The notes under the pieces were generated by a model. The model ran no database searches and was not told where the DNA came from. It worked only from the letters and a program-made list of their open reading frames with translations. The position numbers and the translations under genes are program-made. From Sulfurospirillum sp964466465 (GTDB taxonomy: Bacteria > Campylobacterota > Campylobacteria > Campylobacterales > Sulfurospirillaceae), in assembly GCA_964466465.1 (NCBI GenBank), contig CAYXNJ010000011.1, forward strand, positions 1 to 62,295: a stretch of DNA of 62,295 nt. Direction: 5' to 3'. Below, in pieces: positions 8,705 to 19,700 of the stretch. Position 1 is the stretch's first letter; each line of letters opens with the position of its first letter.

Positions 8705-11086
8705 GTGCTATTTAAGATTTTTGGCTCTTATGTGACCATGCTCATTGTGCTCTTTTTTTTGGCACTTGGTGCTGCAATAGCAACGTTTATAGAAAATGAC
8801 TTTGGCACAGCTGTAGCGCGTCATTATGTGTATAACGCCATTTGGTACGAAATGCTTTTAAGCATTGGCGCGCTCAATATTCTTCTTCTCCTTTACAAAA
8901 CACAGATGATCAAACATCTTGCGAAATTTACCTTTCATGCTGCCTTTATTCTCATTCTCATCGGTTCTGGACTCACACGCTATTTGGGTGTGGATGGTGT
9001 GATGAAGATACGTGAAGGAGCACGTTCAAACGTTATCTTTTCCACCGAAAAAAATGCCGAAATCACGCTTCCTTTCTCGGTTTTTCTTAAAGATTTCGAG
9101 CTGGAGCGCTATTATGGTAGCAAAGCACCCTCAGCGTATAACAGTGATGTTCGCATCGAAGATGGCACTACAACACTAGATGCCCAAATTTACATGAACC
9201 ACACGCTCACCTACAAAGGGTATAAATTTTTTCAAACGTTTTATGACCCTGATGAAAAAGGAACGATCCTCTCTGTTACCAAAGACCCAGGTGTAGAGGT
9301 CACTTATGTTGGGTATGCACTGCTGTTTTTAGGACTTATTTGGAATTTACTTGATCCAAAATCGCGTTTTAGAAAGCTCATTGCACAGGTGAAAAGTAGC
9401 ACGTTGATTGTTGCGTTTTTATTGTGTGCTCAAGCACCTCTTTTTTCACAGAGCGAATATGTGCAAAACTACTTAGATGAGCATCAGAGTAAAAGCAAAG
9501 AAGTGAGCAATGCCTTTGGCAAATTGGTTGTTCAATCACGCATGGGGCGTATGAAACCCTTTGATACGCTGAGCCAAGAAGTTCTTTATAAACTCAGTGG
9601 TAAAAATAGTCTCTATGGCATGGATGCGATGCAAATCTCTTTAGGCATGCTTTCTCACCCCACTGTGTGGAAAAATCTTCCAATGATTCAGACAAAAACA
9701 CCACGTTTAAGAGAATTTATAGGCATTCCAAAAGATCAAAAACTCGCTTCTTTTGAAGATTTTTTTGAAGGACGTCGTTATAAGATAGACGCGGAACTTC
9801 AAAAAGCACTTGCAATGAAACCAAGCCAGAGAGGAACATTTGAGAACGACCTTATCAAAGTCGATGAACGCTTAAGCATCGCCTTTATGCTCTATCAAGG
9901 TGTGCTCTTTAAAATTTTTCCATTGCCAAACGATGCCAATCATACATGGTTAGCCTTCGAGCAGATGTTTGCTCAACTTGAAGGAGCCGAAGCTGAAAAA
10001 TTACAAGAGAGCTCAACGGCGTTTATTGGGGCACTTTTTGAGCGTAATTATGACAAAGCACTCACCTATGTTTCAACATTTTCAGAGTTTCAAACGAAGT
10101 ATGGTGCTGAGATTATGCCTACAAATAGGCACATTCAAATCGAGATGCTTTTTAATAAACTGATGATTTTTGAGCGCTTAACCTTGGTGTATGTTCTTTT
10201 GGGACTTGTTCTTTTAGTGGTCGCTTTTGGACGTGTCTTTGCTCCTCAAAAATTTCCAGCTAAAATCGATAAAGTGTTTTTTGTGATTGTCGCAGCATTG
10301 TTTGTCATACATACCTGTGGGCTAGCTCTTAGGTGGTATGTGAGCGGTCATGCGCCTTTAAGTGACACGTATGAGTCGATCGTTTACATTGCATGGTCGT
10401 GTCTGCTCTTTTGTATGCTCTTTTTGCGCCGTTCACTCTTTGCACTCTCAGGCTCGGTGATGATGGCGGGCATCTTTATGTTTGTGGCGCATCTTGGTCA
10501 TATTGACCCAGAGATTACCAATCTTGTGCCTGTGCTAAAATCATTTTGGCTCTCGGTGCATGTTTCGATCATTACGGCAAGTTATGGCTTTTTGGCATTA
10601 GGCTGTGCATTAGGATTTTTTACACTGATTTTATTTACGTTCAAATCCTCTTCGCAAACCATCTCTACCATCAAACATTTGACTGCCATTAATGAAATTA
10701 CCCTTATTTTAGGGCTTTCTCTTCTTGTCATTGGTAACTTTTTAGGTGGTGTTTGGGCGAATGAGTCGTGGGGTCGTTACTGGGGTTGGGACCCAAAAGA
10801 GACATGGGCATACATTTCCATCATCGTTTACACGATCATTTTACACGTAAGACTCGTGCCAAAACTCTATTCGCACTATCTTTTTGCCGTGCTTTCGCTC
10901 TTAGGGTTTGCTTCCATCTTGATGACCTATTTTGGAGTTAATTTTTACTTAGCGGGTATGCACTCGTACGCTACAGGAGATCCTGTGCCGATTCCTGGTT
11001 GGGTATATGTTTGTACTTTTGTGGTAGCATTACTCATTATAATATCGTATAAAAATAGACTTCTAATGAAGTCTTCTGATGCGTAA
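8705..11086 (+). CDS. nrfI: CcsBA-type cytochrome c haem lyase, NrfI-like
   Basis: 793-residue fusion of the two system II cytochrome c maturation proteins. The N-terminal half is ResB/CcsB-like, with membrane segments and a large periplasmic domain; a hydrophobic segment near residues 235-248 precedes a second periplasmic stretch. The C-terminal third is CcsA/ResC-like, with many membrane helices and the haem-handling motif WGRYWGWDPKETW (about residues 690-702). In Wolinella the gene at this place, nrfI, attaches haem to the CXXCK site of NrfA; position and fusion argue for the same job here. It is shorter than Wolinella NrfI as I remember it (about 900 residues). The start is GTG 8705, with AAGGAAA at 8694-8700. 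Confidence 0.88.
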   Translation: MLFKIFGSYVTMLIVLFFLALGAAIATFIENDFGTAVARHYVYNAIWYEMLLSIGALNILLLLYKTQMIKHLAKFTFHAAFILILIGSGLTRYLGVDGVMKIREGARSNVIFSTEKNAEITLPFSVFLKDFELERYYGSKAPSAYNSDVRIEDGTTTLDAQIYMNHTLTYKGYKFFQTFYDPDEKGTILSVTKDPGVEVTYVGYALLFLGLIWNLLDPKSRFRKLIAQVKSSTLIVAFLLCAQAPLFSQSEYVQNYLDEHQSKSKEVSNAFGKLVVQSRMGRMKPFDTLSQEVLYKLSGKNSLYGMDAMQISLGMLSHPTVWKNLPMIQTKTPRLREFIGIPKDQKLASFEDFFEGRRYKIDAELQKALAMKPSQRGTFENDLIKVDERLSIAFMLYQGVLFKIFPLPNDANHTWLAFEQMFAQLEGAEAEKLQESSTAFIGALFERNYDKALTYVSTFSEFQTKYGAEIMPTNRHIQIEMLFNKLMIFERLTLVYVLLGLVLLVVAFGRVFAPQKFPAKIDKVFFVIVAALFVIHTCGLALRWYVSGHAPLSDTYESIVYIAWSCLLFCMLFLRRSLFALSGSVMMAGIFMFVAHLGHIDPEITNLVPVLKSFWLSVHVSIITASYGFLALGCALGFFTLILFTFKSSSQTISTIKHLTAINEITLILGLSLLVIGNFLGGVWANESWGRYWGWDPKETWAYISIIVYTIILHVRLVPKLYSHYLFAVLSLLGFASILMTYFGVNFYLAGMHSYATGDPVPIPGWVYVCTFVVALLIIISYKNRLLMKSSDA

Positions 11087-11123
11087 GCATCAAGCTTTAC
11101 TAAAATAAATTTGAAGGAAAAAA

Positions 11124-11774
11124 ATGAATAAAATGAAATTAGTAGCTCTTTCGTTAGCACTTATCGGTAACCTCCATGCAGGCGATGTTTTTGAAGGAAC
11201 GGTAGTTGACACCATCAATGGCGGTGGCTACACGTACATGCAGATTGATGATACGAAGAAAAAGTATTGGGTTGCAGTTGAGGGTACTAAAGTGGAGAAA
11301 GGAACTGAAGTTCGCTTTACAGAAGAATTACGTGCTAAAAATTTTGAGAGTAAGGCACTAAACCGTAAATTTGATGAAGTTGTGTTTGCTTCCAATTTAC
11401 AATACCGTACCAATGTTCCTGAAAAAGGCAATTTAGAGTTGATTAGTGAGCAGGTTAAAGAGTCTCCTTATAAACAAAAAGATACGATAAGTGTTAAAGA
11501 GGCATGGGAAAAACGTGTCAGTTTAAAAGATAAAACGATTGCCATTCGTGGTAAGGTTGTCAAAGCTTCTCCTAACATCATTGGTCGTAACTGGATTCAT
11601 ATTCAAGATGGAACAGGCGAGGGAAGTGAAGTAGGGCGCATTGTGTTTACGTCTAAAGAGCTTCCAAAAGTAGGAGATATTGTCACTGCATCGGGTGTTG
11701 TGAATGTTGATAAAGACTTTGGCTCAGGCTATTCGTATAAAATCATTGTTGAAAATGCTACCTTTAAGCAATAA
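11124..11774 (+). CDS. nrfJ: NrfJ-like exported protein with two OB-fold-like halves
   Basis: 216 residues with a signal peptide (about 1-19, ending HAG). Two beta-rich repeats follow. The first begins GTVVDTINGGGYTYMQID, and the second (about 125-216) contains IRGKVVKASPNIIGRNWIHI; both look like small OB folds. There is no lipobox Cys. It follows nrfI after 37 bases, the place of nrfJ in Wolinella nrfHAIJ. The biochemical role of NrfJ is not established, so the symbol rests mainly on position and general similarity. GAAGGAAAAAA precedes the ATG. Confidence 0.65.
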   Translation: MNKMKLVALSLALIGNLHAGDVFEGTVVDTINGGGYTYMQIDDTKKKYWVAVEGTKVEKGTEVRFTEELRAKNFESKALNRKFDEVVFASNLQYRTNVPEKGNLELISEQVKESPYKQKDTISVKEAWEKRVSLKDKTIAIRGKVVKASPNIIGRNWIHIQDGTGEGSEVGRIVFTSKELPKVGDIVTASGVVNVDKDFGSGYSYKIIVENATFKQ

Positions 11775-11790
11775 ATTCTAAAGAGGTTTG

Positions 11791-12453
11791 ATGGCAAACG
11801 ATCCTTTATCATTAGTTTCTTCATTGCCACTGTTCGAGTCACTCAATCGTGAAGATATTGAAAAAATAGCCTCATTTTGTAGTGTGCGTCACCATAAAGC
11901 AGGTGACGTACTCTTTTATGAGAAAGATACGAAAGACGCTATTTACTACATCATTAAAGGTTCGGTCAAGTTTTATAAAGTTGATCGTTTTGATAATGAA
12001 ATTTTTCTCTATAAACTCTATTCTAATTCCCTTATTTTCAATGTTTCAAAGCTTATCGATAGCTTTTTTATCAGCTGCTATGCCAATGCCGAATTTTTGG
12101 AAGATAGTACGGTTCTTTGTATTCAAAGCGAGCCGTTTCGTGCAATGATCTATGCGAACCATCGTTTAATGACAAAGATTTTGGAAGAATCGTTTAAGAT
12201 GATTCAACAGATGCAGTGTATCATCAGTCGTGACGTGGTGTTTGATGGAACCGCCAAAGTAGCGCATATGCTCGTGAATGAGCTTGATACCTTTAATCGT
12301 CTTAAAAAACACGAGATTGCCTATATGTTGCACATTCAGCCTGAAACGCTTTCTCGTATTTTAAATAAACTCACCAGAAATGGTACAATTGAAATTGAAA
12401 AAAACAGCGTTGTGATTGTGAATTTGCAAGAACTAAAAGATATTTATGAGTAG
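11791..12453 (+). CDS. Second Crp/Fnr-family transcriptional regulator
   Basis: 220 residues with an N-terminal effector-binding beta-barrel, a long helix and a C-terminal winged helix (AYMLHIQPETLSRILNKLTRNG). It is related to the regulator at 5652 but clearly diverged, with several Cys (near residues 26, 91 and 112) that are not in the FNR cluster spacing. I chose ATG 11791, preceded by AAGAGG; TTG 11788 is an alternative. It closes the nrf operon and lies 6 bases before the PilJ-type sensor gene, so it may be co-expressed with both. Confidence 0.85.
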   Translation: MANDPLSLVSSLPLFESLNREDIEKIASFCSVRHHKAGDVLFYEKDTKDAIYYIIKGSVKFYKVDRFDNEIFLYKLYSNSLIFNVSKLIDSFFISCYANAEFLEDSTVLCIQSEPFRAMIYANHRLMTKILEESFKMIQQMQCIISRDVVFDGTAKVAHMLVNELDTFNRLKKHEIAYMLHIQPETLSRILNKLTRNGTIEIEKNSVVIVNLQELKDIYE

Positions 12454-12459
12454 GTTACC

Positions 12460-13839
12460 ATGATTAAACCAACGGCTATTAGCGCTAAAATGCGTCTTGC
12501 GGGAGGATTGCTCTCCTTTGTCATTATTTTTATTATCTCTTTAACCGTGATGATGAACCAGATGAGTAAAAAAGACTCCTACATCATCAATATTGCGGGT
12601 AAACAACGTATGCTCTCTCAAAAGATCAGCAAAGAGACTTTTTTTATCGTGCATCGTCATACCAATGACTTTCGTGAACTGAATACTGCTGTCAATCTGT
12701 TTGAAAACAGCCTAAACGATCTTTTGTATGGCAATGATACCAAAGGCATTTATGCGCCTCAAAATGAGCGTATCAAAGATAAATTAGAAGAGGTTATGGC
12801 ATTGTGGCTTCCGTTTCGCTCTGAAGTTGAAGCCCTTAAAAAGGGCATTGAAGCAGTGCGTCCTGATATGGAAGTTTTAACCCCTCGTATTGAAAAATTG
12901 CTCGTGCTCTCCGATAATGTGGTACAGCGTATGGTTGCAGCCAATCTTACCAACGTGCACATCGATCTCTCTGGTCGTCAACGTATGCTCTCTCAGCGTA
13001 TGGGGCTTTATGTTAACCGCTATTTGAGAACCGCTAATGCGCAAGATTTGCTAGTGTTTGCAGATGCCAAGGCTTTGTATAACAAGACGATTAAAAGCTT
13101 TTTGGATGACCCTGCGGTGAAAAATGCACCTGAAGTCTATGCTATCGTAAAAGAGAACAATGCGTACTGGGAAGAGTATATGCTCTACTTAGAGCGTGTC
13201 ATTGCGGTGGAGAGTGAGATCAATAAACATTTAGCCTACGTCTATGAAAAAAATGTACAGCTTCTCAATGCGATGGATGAAGCAGTATGGCTCTACACCG
13301 ACCACAGCGAAGCAAAAAATGACATGTTCCTCAAGTTCCAATACATCGCGCTTTTGGTGGGACTCATCATCATCGTCTATGCGTTTGTGATGACCAAAGA
13401 GATCATTGAGCATTTAGAGGGCTTTGTTCAAAAAGCTAAAGAGCTAGCACATGGCGATATGAGTAGCTTTGCAGAACACAAGGTCAGTTTTCCTTCTAAC
13501 AGTGAAGATGAGCTTAAAGAAGCGACAACGCACATTTCACTGTTTGTACAAAAAGTGAACCTTGCGATGAAAGACAGTGAAGATGCACTTAAAAAAGCGG
13601 AAAATGCGGTCTCCCAGTTGCAACAACTCGCCCTTGAAGTGGAAGATGCCATCGAAGATATGGGCATTGATGAGAACGAAAAGAAAACATTTGATAAAAA
13701 TGTGAACGCCACAGAGGACATCGCCATTCAATCGGCGGAAAATCTCATCCATGTCAACCGCATGTTGCAAAAGCTCAAAAAAAGCCTCAATTCGATGGTG
13801 GAGAGCAACAACGCAGTGAATGAGAAAAACGAAGTGTAA
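12460..13839 (+). CDS. PilJ/NIT-type membrane sensor without a recognisable output domain
   Basis: 459 residues. TM1 is at about 15-32 and TM2 at about 295-312, with a periplasmic domain between. The periplasmic part holds two copies of the PilJ-type signature, INIAGKQRMLSQKIS (43-57) and IDLSGRQRMLSQRMG (168-182). This signature is shared with nitrate/nitrite sensors such as NarX and with type IV pili MCP N-termini. A HAMP-like segment (about 313-365) and a charged coiled-coil tail follow. There is no MCP hairpin tip, kinase, GGDEF or EAL domain. It lies 6 bases after a Crp/Fnr gene, behind the nitrite reductase operon, so a nitrate/nitrite-related role is plausible. A bidirectional terminator follows. 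Confidence 0.75.
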   Translation: MIKPTAISAKMRLAGGLLSFVIIFIISLTVMMNQMSKKDSYIINIAGKQRMLSQKISKETFFIVHRHTNDFRELNTAVNLFENSLNDLLYGNDTKGIYAPQNERIKDKLEEVMALWLPFRSEVEALKKGIEAVRPDMEVLTPRIEKLLVLSDNVVQRMVAANLTNVHIDLSGRQRMLSQRMGLYVNRYLRTANAQDLLVFADAKALYNKTIKSFLDDPAVKNAPEVYAIVKENNAYWEEYMLYLERVIAVESEINKHLAYVYEKNVQLLNAMDEAVWLYTDHSEAKNDMFLKFQYIALLVGLIIIVYAFVMTKEIIEHLEGFVQKAKELAHGDMSSFAEHKVSFPSNSEDELKEATTHISLFVQKVNLAMKDSEDALKKAENAVSQLQQLALEVEDAIEDMGIDENEKKTFDKNVNATEDIAIQSAENLIHVNRMLQKLKKSLNSMVESNNAVNEKNEV

Positions 13840-13842
13840 GTC

Positions 13843-13865
13843 ATAGACTTCTTGAAGAAGTCTAT
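13843..13865. terminator. Bidirectional hairpin between convergent genes
   Basis: ATAGACTTCT at 13843-13852 pairs with AGAAGTCTAT at 13856-13865 around a TGA loop. It lies between the convergent PilJ-type sensor gene and the minus-strand GGDEF-EAL gene and touches the last base of the latter. Confidence 0.65.
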
Positions 13866-16717
13866 TATCGTAACCATTTCATTGTTTTATCAATGCGTGA
13901 AGCAATGTAATGCGCTTCAAGAGGTTTTGAAAAGTAATATCCTTGCACTTCATGGCAGCCATAGCTTTGCACTGCTTCTAAAACATCTTTAGTTTCTACG
14001 CCTTCAGCAATGGTTTTAAGTTTTAAACTTTTTGCCATCTCTATAATCGTTTTAACAATCACGGCATCTTCTTGATTATGAAGGAGATTGTGAATAAATG
14101 ACCTATCTATTTTGAGTTTATCCACCTTAAAGCGTTTAAGGTAGGTTAAGCTTGAATAGCCTGTTCCAAAGTCATCAATAGAGAGCAAAATTCCAAGTTC
14201 CTTTAAGTTGTAAATGGTTTTAAGTATCTCTTGCGTATTGTGAATGAAAATAGATTCGGTAAGTTCAAGCTCTAAAAACTGTGGAGAAAGACCAGAATAA
14301 TCGAGCGCTTTTTGGACAATTTCTTCAATATTTCCTCGCTTGAATTGAATGGCAGAAAGGTTGACTGCCATGGTAATATTGATGTTATTTTGATGCCAAA
14401 GAGAAGCTTGTTTACATGCTTCCATGAGTACCCATTCGCCTATTTCGACAATCAATCCACTTGATTCTGCAAGAGGAATAAATGTAAGAGGAGAAATAAG
14501 ACCACGCTCAGGATGAATCCAACGCAATAATGCTTCAACACCGATGATGCGGTGTGTTTGCAGATCAATTTGTGGTTGATAATACAAGATAAGCTCATTG
14601 TTTTTGATAGCCATACGTAAATCATTTTGCAGTTTGAGTTGATCAAGCATCTCAGAACTGATGTGAGAAGAGTGAAACGCATAGGTATTTCGCCCTAATC
14701 CTTTTGCTTGATACATTGCAATATCCGCTCTTTGGTAAAGCCTATTAAACGTGACACCATCATCAGGATAGAGAGAAACACCAATAGAAACAGACGTAAA
14801 AAGTGTATGGCTTCCTAATTTAAAAGGCTCTTCTAATGATTTAAAAATTTTGTTAATGAGTAAAAGAACATCGGTTGATTCGTTCATATTAGAAAGAATA
14901 ATTAAAAATTCATCGCCTCCTTGGCGACTTAGGGTATCGGTTTCACGAATACATGAGCGTAAGCGCGATGCGATAAGTTTGAGTAATGTATCACCTGCAA
15001 GGTGTCCTAAAGAGTCGTTAATATCTTTAAATTTATCAAGATCAATAAATAAAAATGCCACTTTGCTTTCATTGCGTTTTGCGTTAACGATGGCTTGTTC
15101 AGCTCTATCTTTCGCAAGTGTACGATTGGGAAGATGTGTTAGTGCATCATGGTGTGCCATAAATGCCATTTGTTTCTCAATCTGCTTGCGTTCGGTGATG
15201 TTACGTGCGGTTCCAATGGTTCCTATAATCTCCGCATTACAATCTCTAAAAGGGTTTTTGATGCTCTCAATCCATTCCTTTTGATCTTCATCAGATAAGA
15301 ACATCTCTTCGACTTTGAAAGTGATGCCTTCTAGCATCACTTTTATATCAGCCTCTCTGTGTGCTTTGGAGGTTTGTTCATCAAAAAAATCTAAATCTGT
15401 TTTGCCAATCATATCTTTGACACCAACTCCAAATCTATTGGCGAGTACTTGATTGACAATGATGTACTTACCCTCTTTATCTTTGATCCATGCCATTTCA
15501 GGAATATTGTTTATAAATTGTTCAAATTGAGAGAGTGTTGCATTAAGGTGTATTTCCAATTTTTTACGCTCTGTAATATACCTTCCAACTGCCAAAACAC
15601 TCATGAGTTCCCCAAGCGTATTAAATTCTGGAATGAGGCGTACTTCTGCCCAGACCTGTTCTCCTGTATAGTGAGATGAAATTTCTATCATCGTTTCTTG
15701 TTTGGTGTGAATGACTTCTTGGAGTTTTAACTCAAACTCTTGGTAATTAACAAGAAGTGCGGTCTCTGTTGGTGTGCCTCCTAGTAACTCAGAGGTGGCG
15801 CGACCAAATGTTTTTGCCGCCATTGCATTGACATAAACTTTGCGACATGATGTATCGTAACGAATAATCAAATCAGGTGAATTTTCAGCAAGCGCACGAA
15901 AGAGTTGTTCTTTGGAAGAGAGTGCATGCTCAAGTTCTTTATACGATGTAATGTCGCGCGAAATCGTTAAAACGGAGATGATATTGCCTTCTCCATCGTA
16001 TTCTGCAACGGTGTGAAAGTTAAAGAAATAGAGTTTTCCGTCTTTGTTTTCCCATTTGAGTTCAAACGCTTCACTTTTTCCTGTCTCTAAAACACGCCTA
16101 AGCATGGCTTCAAATTCTTGCACATTTTCTTGAATTCTCCCTGCTTGCTCTGTAGGGCGTTTCCCTAAAATATCATCACGAAATATGGCGTTGGCTCTCT
16201 CCCATGCTGCATTAACATAGGTGCGCTTTAGACTTTTATCGTAACGTACAATAGAATCTGGTGAATTCTCAGCTAACGTGCGAAAGGTTTGTTCGCTTGT
16301 AAGAAGTGCTTGTTGAACGTGTTTAAAGTCTGAAATGTCACGGCCGATAGCCAATACACTTCTAACGGCGCCATCGTGTGAAAATTCTGGCATATGCACG
16401 TGCTGATAATAGCGGTAACTGCCATCTGTTTGTGCAAAGCTAATGTCCACAGTATCTACTTTACCCGTTTGCATCACTCTTTGAAGGCTTCGCATCATTG
16501 CTATACTCTCCTGTGGCGCTACCAATGAAGACTCTATAGGGGTTTTACCAAGCAGAGCAGATGCTGGCTGATTGCATAGCTTTTCTACAACAGGATTGAC
16601 ATAGGTTTGCTTACAGTTACTATCAAAACGATAAATAGGATCATGGATGTTATCAACAAGAGAGCGAAATTCGCATATGTTTTGGCATGTTTTTATCTGT
16701 GTTGAGGATTGGCTCAT
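13865..16717 (-). CDS. PAS x4 - GGDEF - EAL cyclic-di-GMP protein
   Basis: 950-residue, apparently soluble signalling protein. Four PAS/PAC modules (about residues 15-510) each end in a motif like GRDIS, SRDIT or RNITERK. A diguanylate cyclase domain follows with an intact SRQGGDEF active loop. The C-terminal EAL phosphodiesterase domain keeps GVEALLRW, LELTESIF and IDDFGTGYSSL. Both active sites look intact, so it may make or break down cyclic-di-GMP depending on PAS input. It overlaps the upstream gene by 4 bases (ATGA) and is probably the last gene of a minus-strand operon from 28400. It is a close paralogue of the 1081-residue protein upstream. Confidence 0.92.
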   Translation of the reverse strand: MSQSSTQIKTCQNICEFRSLVDNIHDPIYRFDSNCKQTYVNPVVEKLCNQPASALLGKTPIESSLVAPQESIAMMRSLQRVMQTGKVDTVDISFAQTDGSYRYYQHVHMPEFSHDGAVRSVLAIGRDISDFKHVQQALLTSEQTFRTLAENSPDSIVRYDKSLKRTYVNAAWERANAIFRDDILGKRPTEQAGRIQENVQEFEAMLRRVLETGKSEAFELKWENKDGKLYFFNFHTVAEYDGEGNIISVLTISRDITSYKELEHALSSKEQLFRALAENSPDLIIRYDTSCRKVYVNAMAAKTFGRATSELLGGTPTETALLVNYQEFELKLQEVIHTKQETMIEISSHYTGEQVWAEVRLIPEFNTLGELMSVLAVGRYITERKKLEIHLNATLSQFEQFINNIPEMAWIKDKEGKYIIVNQVLANRFGVGVKDMIGKTDLDFFDEQTSKAHREADIKVMLEGITFKVEEMFLSDEDQKEWIESIKNPFRDCNAEIIGTIGTARNITERKQIEKQMAFMAHHDALTHLPNRTLAKDRAEQAIVNAKRNESKVAFLFIDLDKFKDINDSLGHLAGDTLLKLIASRLRSCIRETDTLSRQGGDEFLIILSNMNESTDVLLLINKIFKSLEEPFKLGSHTLFTSVSIGVSLYPDDGVTFNRLYQRADIAMYQAKGLGRNTYAFHSSHISSEMLDQLKLQNDLRMAIKNNELILYYQPQIDLQTHRIIGVEALLRWIHPERGLISPLTFIPLAESSGLIVEIGEWVLMEACKQASLWHQNNINITMAVNLSAIQFKRGNIEEIVQKALDYSGLSPQFLELELTESIFIHNTQEILKTIYNLKELGILLSIDDFGTGYSSLTYLKRFKVDKLKIDRSFIHNLLHNQEDAVIVKTIIEMAKSLKLKTIAEGVETKDVLEAVQSYGCHEVQGYYFSKPLEAHYIASRIDKTMKWLR

Positions 16718-19700
16718 TTCGTGGACTCTCTTTGTGAAAAATAATGACTAAAATCTGTTGCATTCATAGGCTTTGCAAAGTAATACCCTTGCACGGCATC
16801 GCAGCCATGATGTTTGAGGATTTCTAAAATTTCTTTTGCCTCAACGCCTTCTGCAACGGTTTTAAGATTAAGGCTTTTTGCCATTTGAATAATGGCTTGG
16901 ACGATGGCATCATCTTCTTGGTCTTTGAGAATATCTCGTACAAAAGATTGATCAATCTTGAGTTTATCGACTGCGAAACGTTTGAGATATGAAAGACTTG
17001 AGTAACCTGTTCCAAAGTCATCGATAGAGAGTTTAATACCTAAATTTTTTAATTTTCTAATGGTATATAAAACATTTTCAGTATCGTGAATCAAGATAGA
17101 CTCGGTCAGTTCTAATTCCAAATAGTGTGGGTTAAGACCTGAATCTTCAAGGGCTTTTTCAATCACACGCTCTAAATTTCCTCGTTTAAACTGTACCGCT
17201 GAGATATTAACTGCCATGGTGATTTTCATGCCTTGTTGATGCCATTTTGAAGCTTGATGGCATGCTTCACGAATGACCCATTCTCCGATGTCAAAAATCA
17301 GTCCTGTGGATTCAGCAATAGAGATAAATTGTGTAGGCGGAACAAGCCCATTTTGGGGATGAAGCCATCGTATAAGCGCTTCTACTCCATTGATAGTATT
17401 GGTTTTAAGATCAACCTGAGGTTGATAATGCAAAACAAATTGTTGCTGTACAAGCGCTTGTTTTAAGTCATTCTGAAGCGTGAGGTGTGCAAAAATCTCC
17501 TGATTCATCGCTTCAGTGAAAAAACAGTAGGTATTGCGCCCCGCTTCTTTTGCTTTGTACATTGCTGTATCGGCACGTTGCAGGAGAGGTTCAAAGTGCT
17601 TACCATCATCAGGATAGAGGGCAATTCCTACTGAAATAGAAGAAGAGAGGATGTGTTCATCAAGATGAAAGGGTTTTTCAAACTCACCTAAAAGCTTCAG
17701 TGCTACAGCAGAGACATCTTCCACATCACGCACATCGGTGAGTATCATCAAAAATTCATCGCCTCCTTGACGGCTGAGCGTATCCGTTTGGCGAATATGT
17801 TGTTTTAGTCGTTTCGCGACCATTTTTAACATGACATGGCCTAACGCATGCCCTAAGGAATCATTAATGGTTTTAAAGTCATCAAGGTCTATAAATAGCA
17901 AAGCAATTTTTGAATGACTGCGTTTGGCATAAGCGATGGATTGTTCACACCTGCTTTGGGCTAACATACGATTGGGCAGTTCCGTGAGGGTATCGTGACT
18001 GGCTAGAAATTCGACTTGCTTTTCGACCATCTTTTGCTCTGTTACATCTTGGACAGTTCCCATAATTGAGATGGCATTTTCATGGTTGTCGTAGTAGGTA
18101 ATCGCTTTAGCATGAATGTATTTGAGTGTTCCATTTTTGAGTAACACCCGATGGGTTGTTTCATAAGGCACATGGTTTTTTTGTGCTTGATAATGAAGCT
18201 CTTTCACATGCGTCATATCTTCAGGGTGAATCATCTCTATAAAGAGTTTACGTAGTGACCTTGTCGTTGTTGGGTCTATGTTAAAAATACGGTACATTTC
18301 ATCAGACCATGTAATCGCTTGGGTTGCTAAATCAAGCTTCCAACTGCCGATTTTTGCGATACGTTGAGCTTCTTGAAAGATGGTTTCGTTGTCTTTTAGT
18401 TGGAGCTCTATCTTTTTTCGTTCACTAATATCTCGACCAATCGCCAATACACTTGTGACTTCACCATGTATATTTGTTTCAGGCACAATGTGCATATGTC
18501 GCCAACCTGTGTACCCTGTAGGGCTTGCAAATGCCATCTCAAGAGTTGCTTCTTCTCCCGTTTGAATCGCGTATCTCAAAGTGTTTTCAAATAATAGAGC
18601 ATCATTAAGTGGCGAAAAACTGGAGGGCTTTAAGCCTAAAAGTTCTTCTTGTGGAACTCCTGCAATGCGCATAGCGCTAGGGTTTATGTAGGTGCGTCGG
18701 CACTCGCGGTCAAAGCGGACAATAGTATCGGGAGTACGTTCGGCAATGGTGCGAAATTCTTCTTCTTTTTTGGCTAATTTCTCTTCCATTTCATGGCGTT
18801 TCGTAATATCTTTTGCGATGCCAAGGACTCCAAGTAGTTCACCATTTTTATCATAAACAGGGGCTTTGCGTGTTTCTAAAAGACCTTCTTCTCCAGTGGC
18901 TTGATAGACAATGCGCTCTTCGTTAGTGATGATATACTTTTTTTCAATAGCTTCTTTATCTTTTTGTCTGAAAAAATCAGCCAACGCAGGAGAGATAAAA
19001 TCATAATCAGTTTTACCCAAAATGTCACGCTCTTTTGCTCCAAAAAATCGCTCAAACTCATGGTTGCAAGCAAGATACACCCCATTCTCATCTTTCATCC
19101 AAACAAGATCAGGAATGGTGTTAACCAATGAAGACAGATGTGTGGTTGTTTTCATAAGGGCTAATTCAATTTTTTTACGTTGGCTAATTTCCATAGTGAT
19201 GCCATACCAAATGGTACTGCCATCTGCTTGTGCATGGGGCGTAGAGTTTGTCTCAAGCCATATTTCCCCTTTTTGAGGATGGTTAATGCGAAATTCAGCA
19301 TGAAAAAGCTGAAGGTTTTTGGCAGATTCTTCAATGGCTGCTTTAAAGCGTGTTATATCATCAGGGTGAAAGAGCTTTCGTAACTTCGTAATATCGGAAA
19401 GCACGGTTGACGCATCGATACCATAGGTGTCTAAAATCTTGTCACTGGCATACAAAAATTCTTCTTTGCCATTAGCGTGCAGTTGGAAAATAAATGCAAA
19501 CCCAGGGAGGTTTTGCAAAATAAAATTAAAAAAGTTTGTCTCATTTAGGGTTATATTGGTGTTGTCGCTTGTGTTGTGAGGAGATTCGCATAACGTATTT
19601 TTGTCATTTTTGCTTAAGTCTATCACATTGGCGATATGGTGTTTTGGGACACCATCGTTGTCTTTGATCGTGGTGATGTGTACATTTAAAGGAATGTTTA

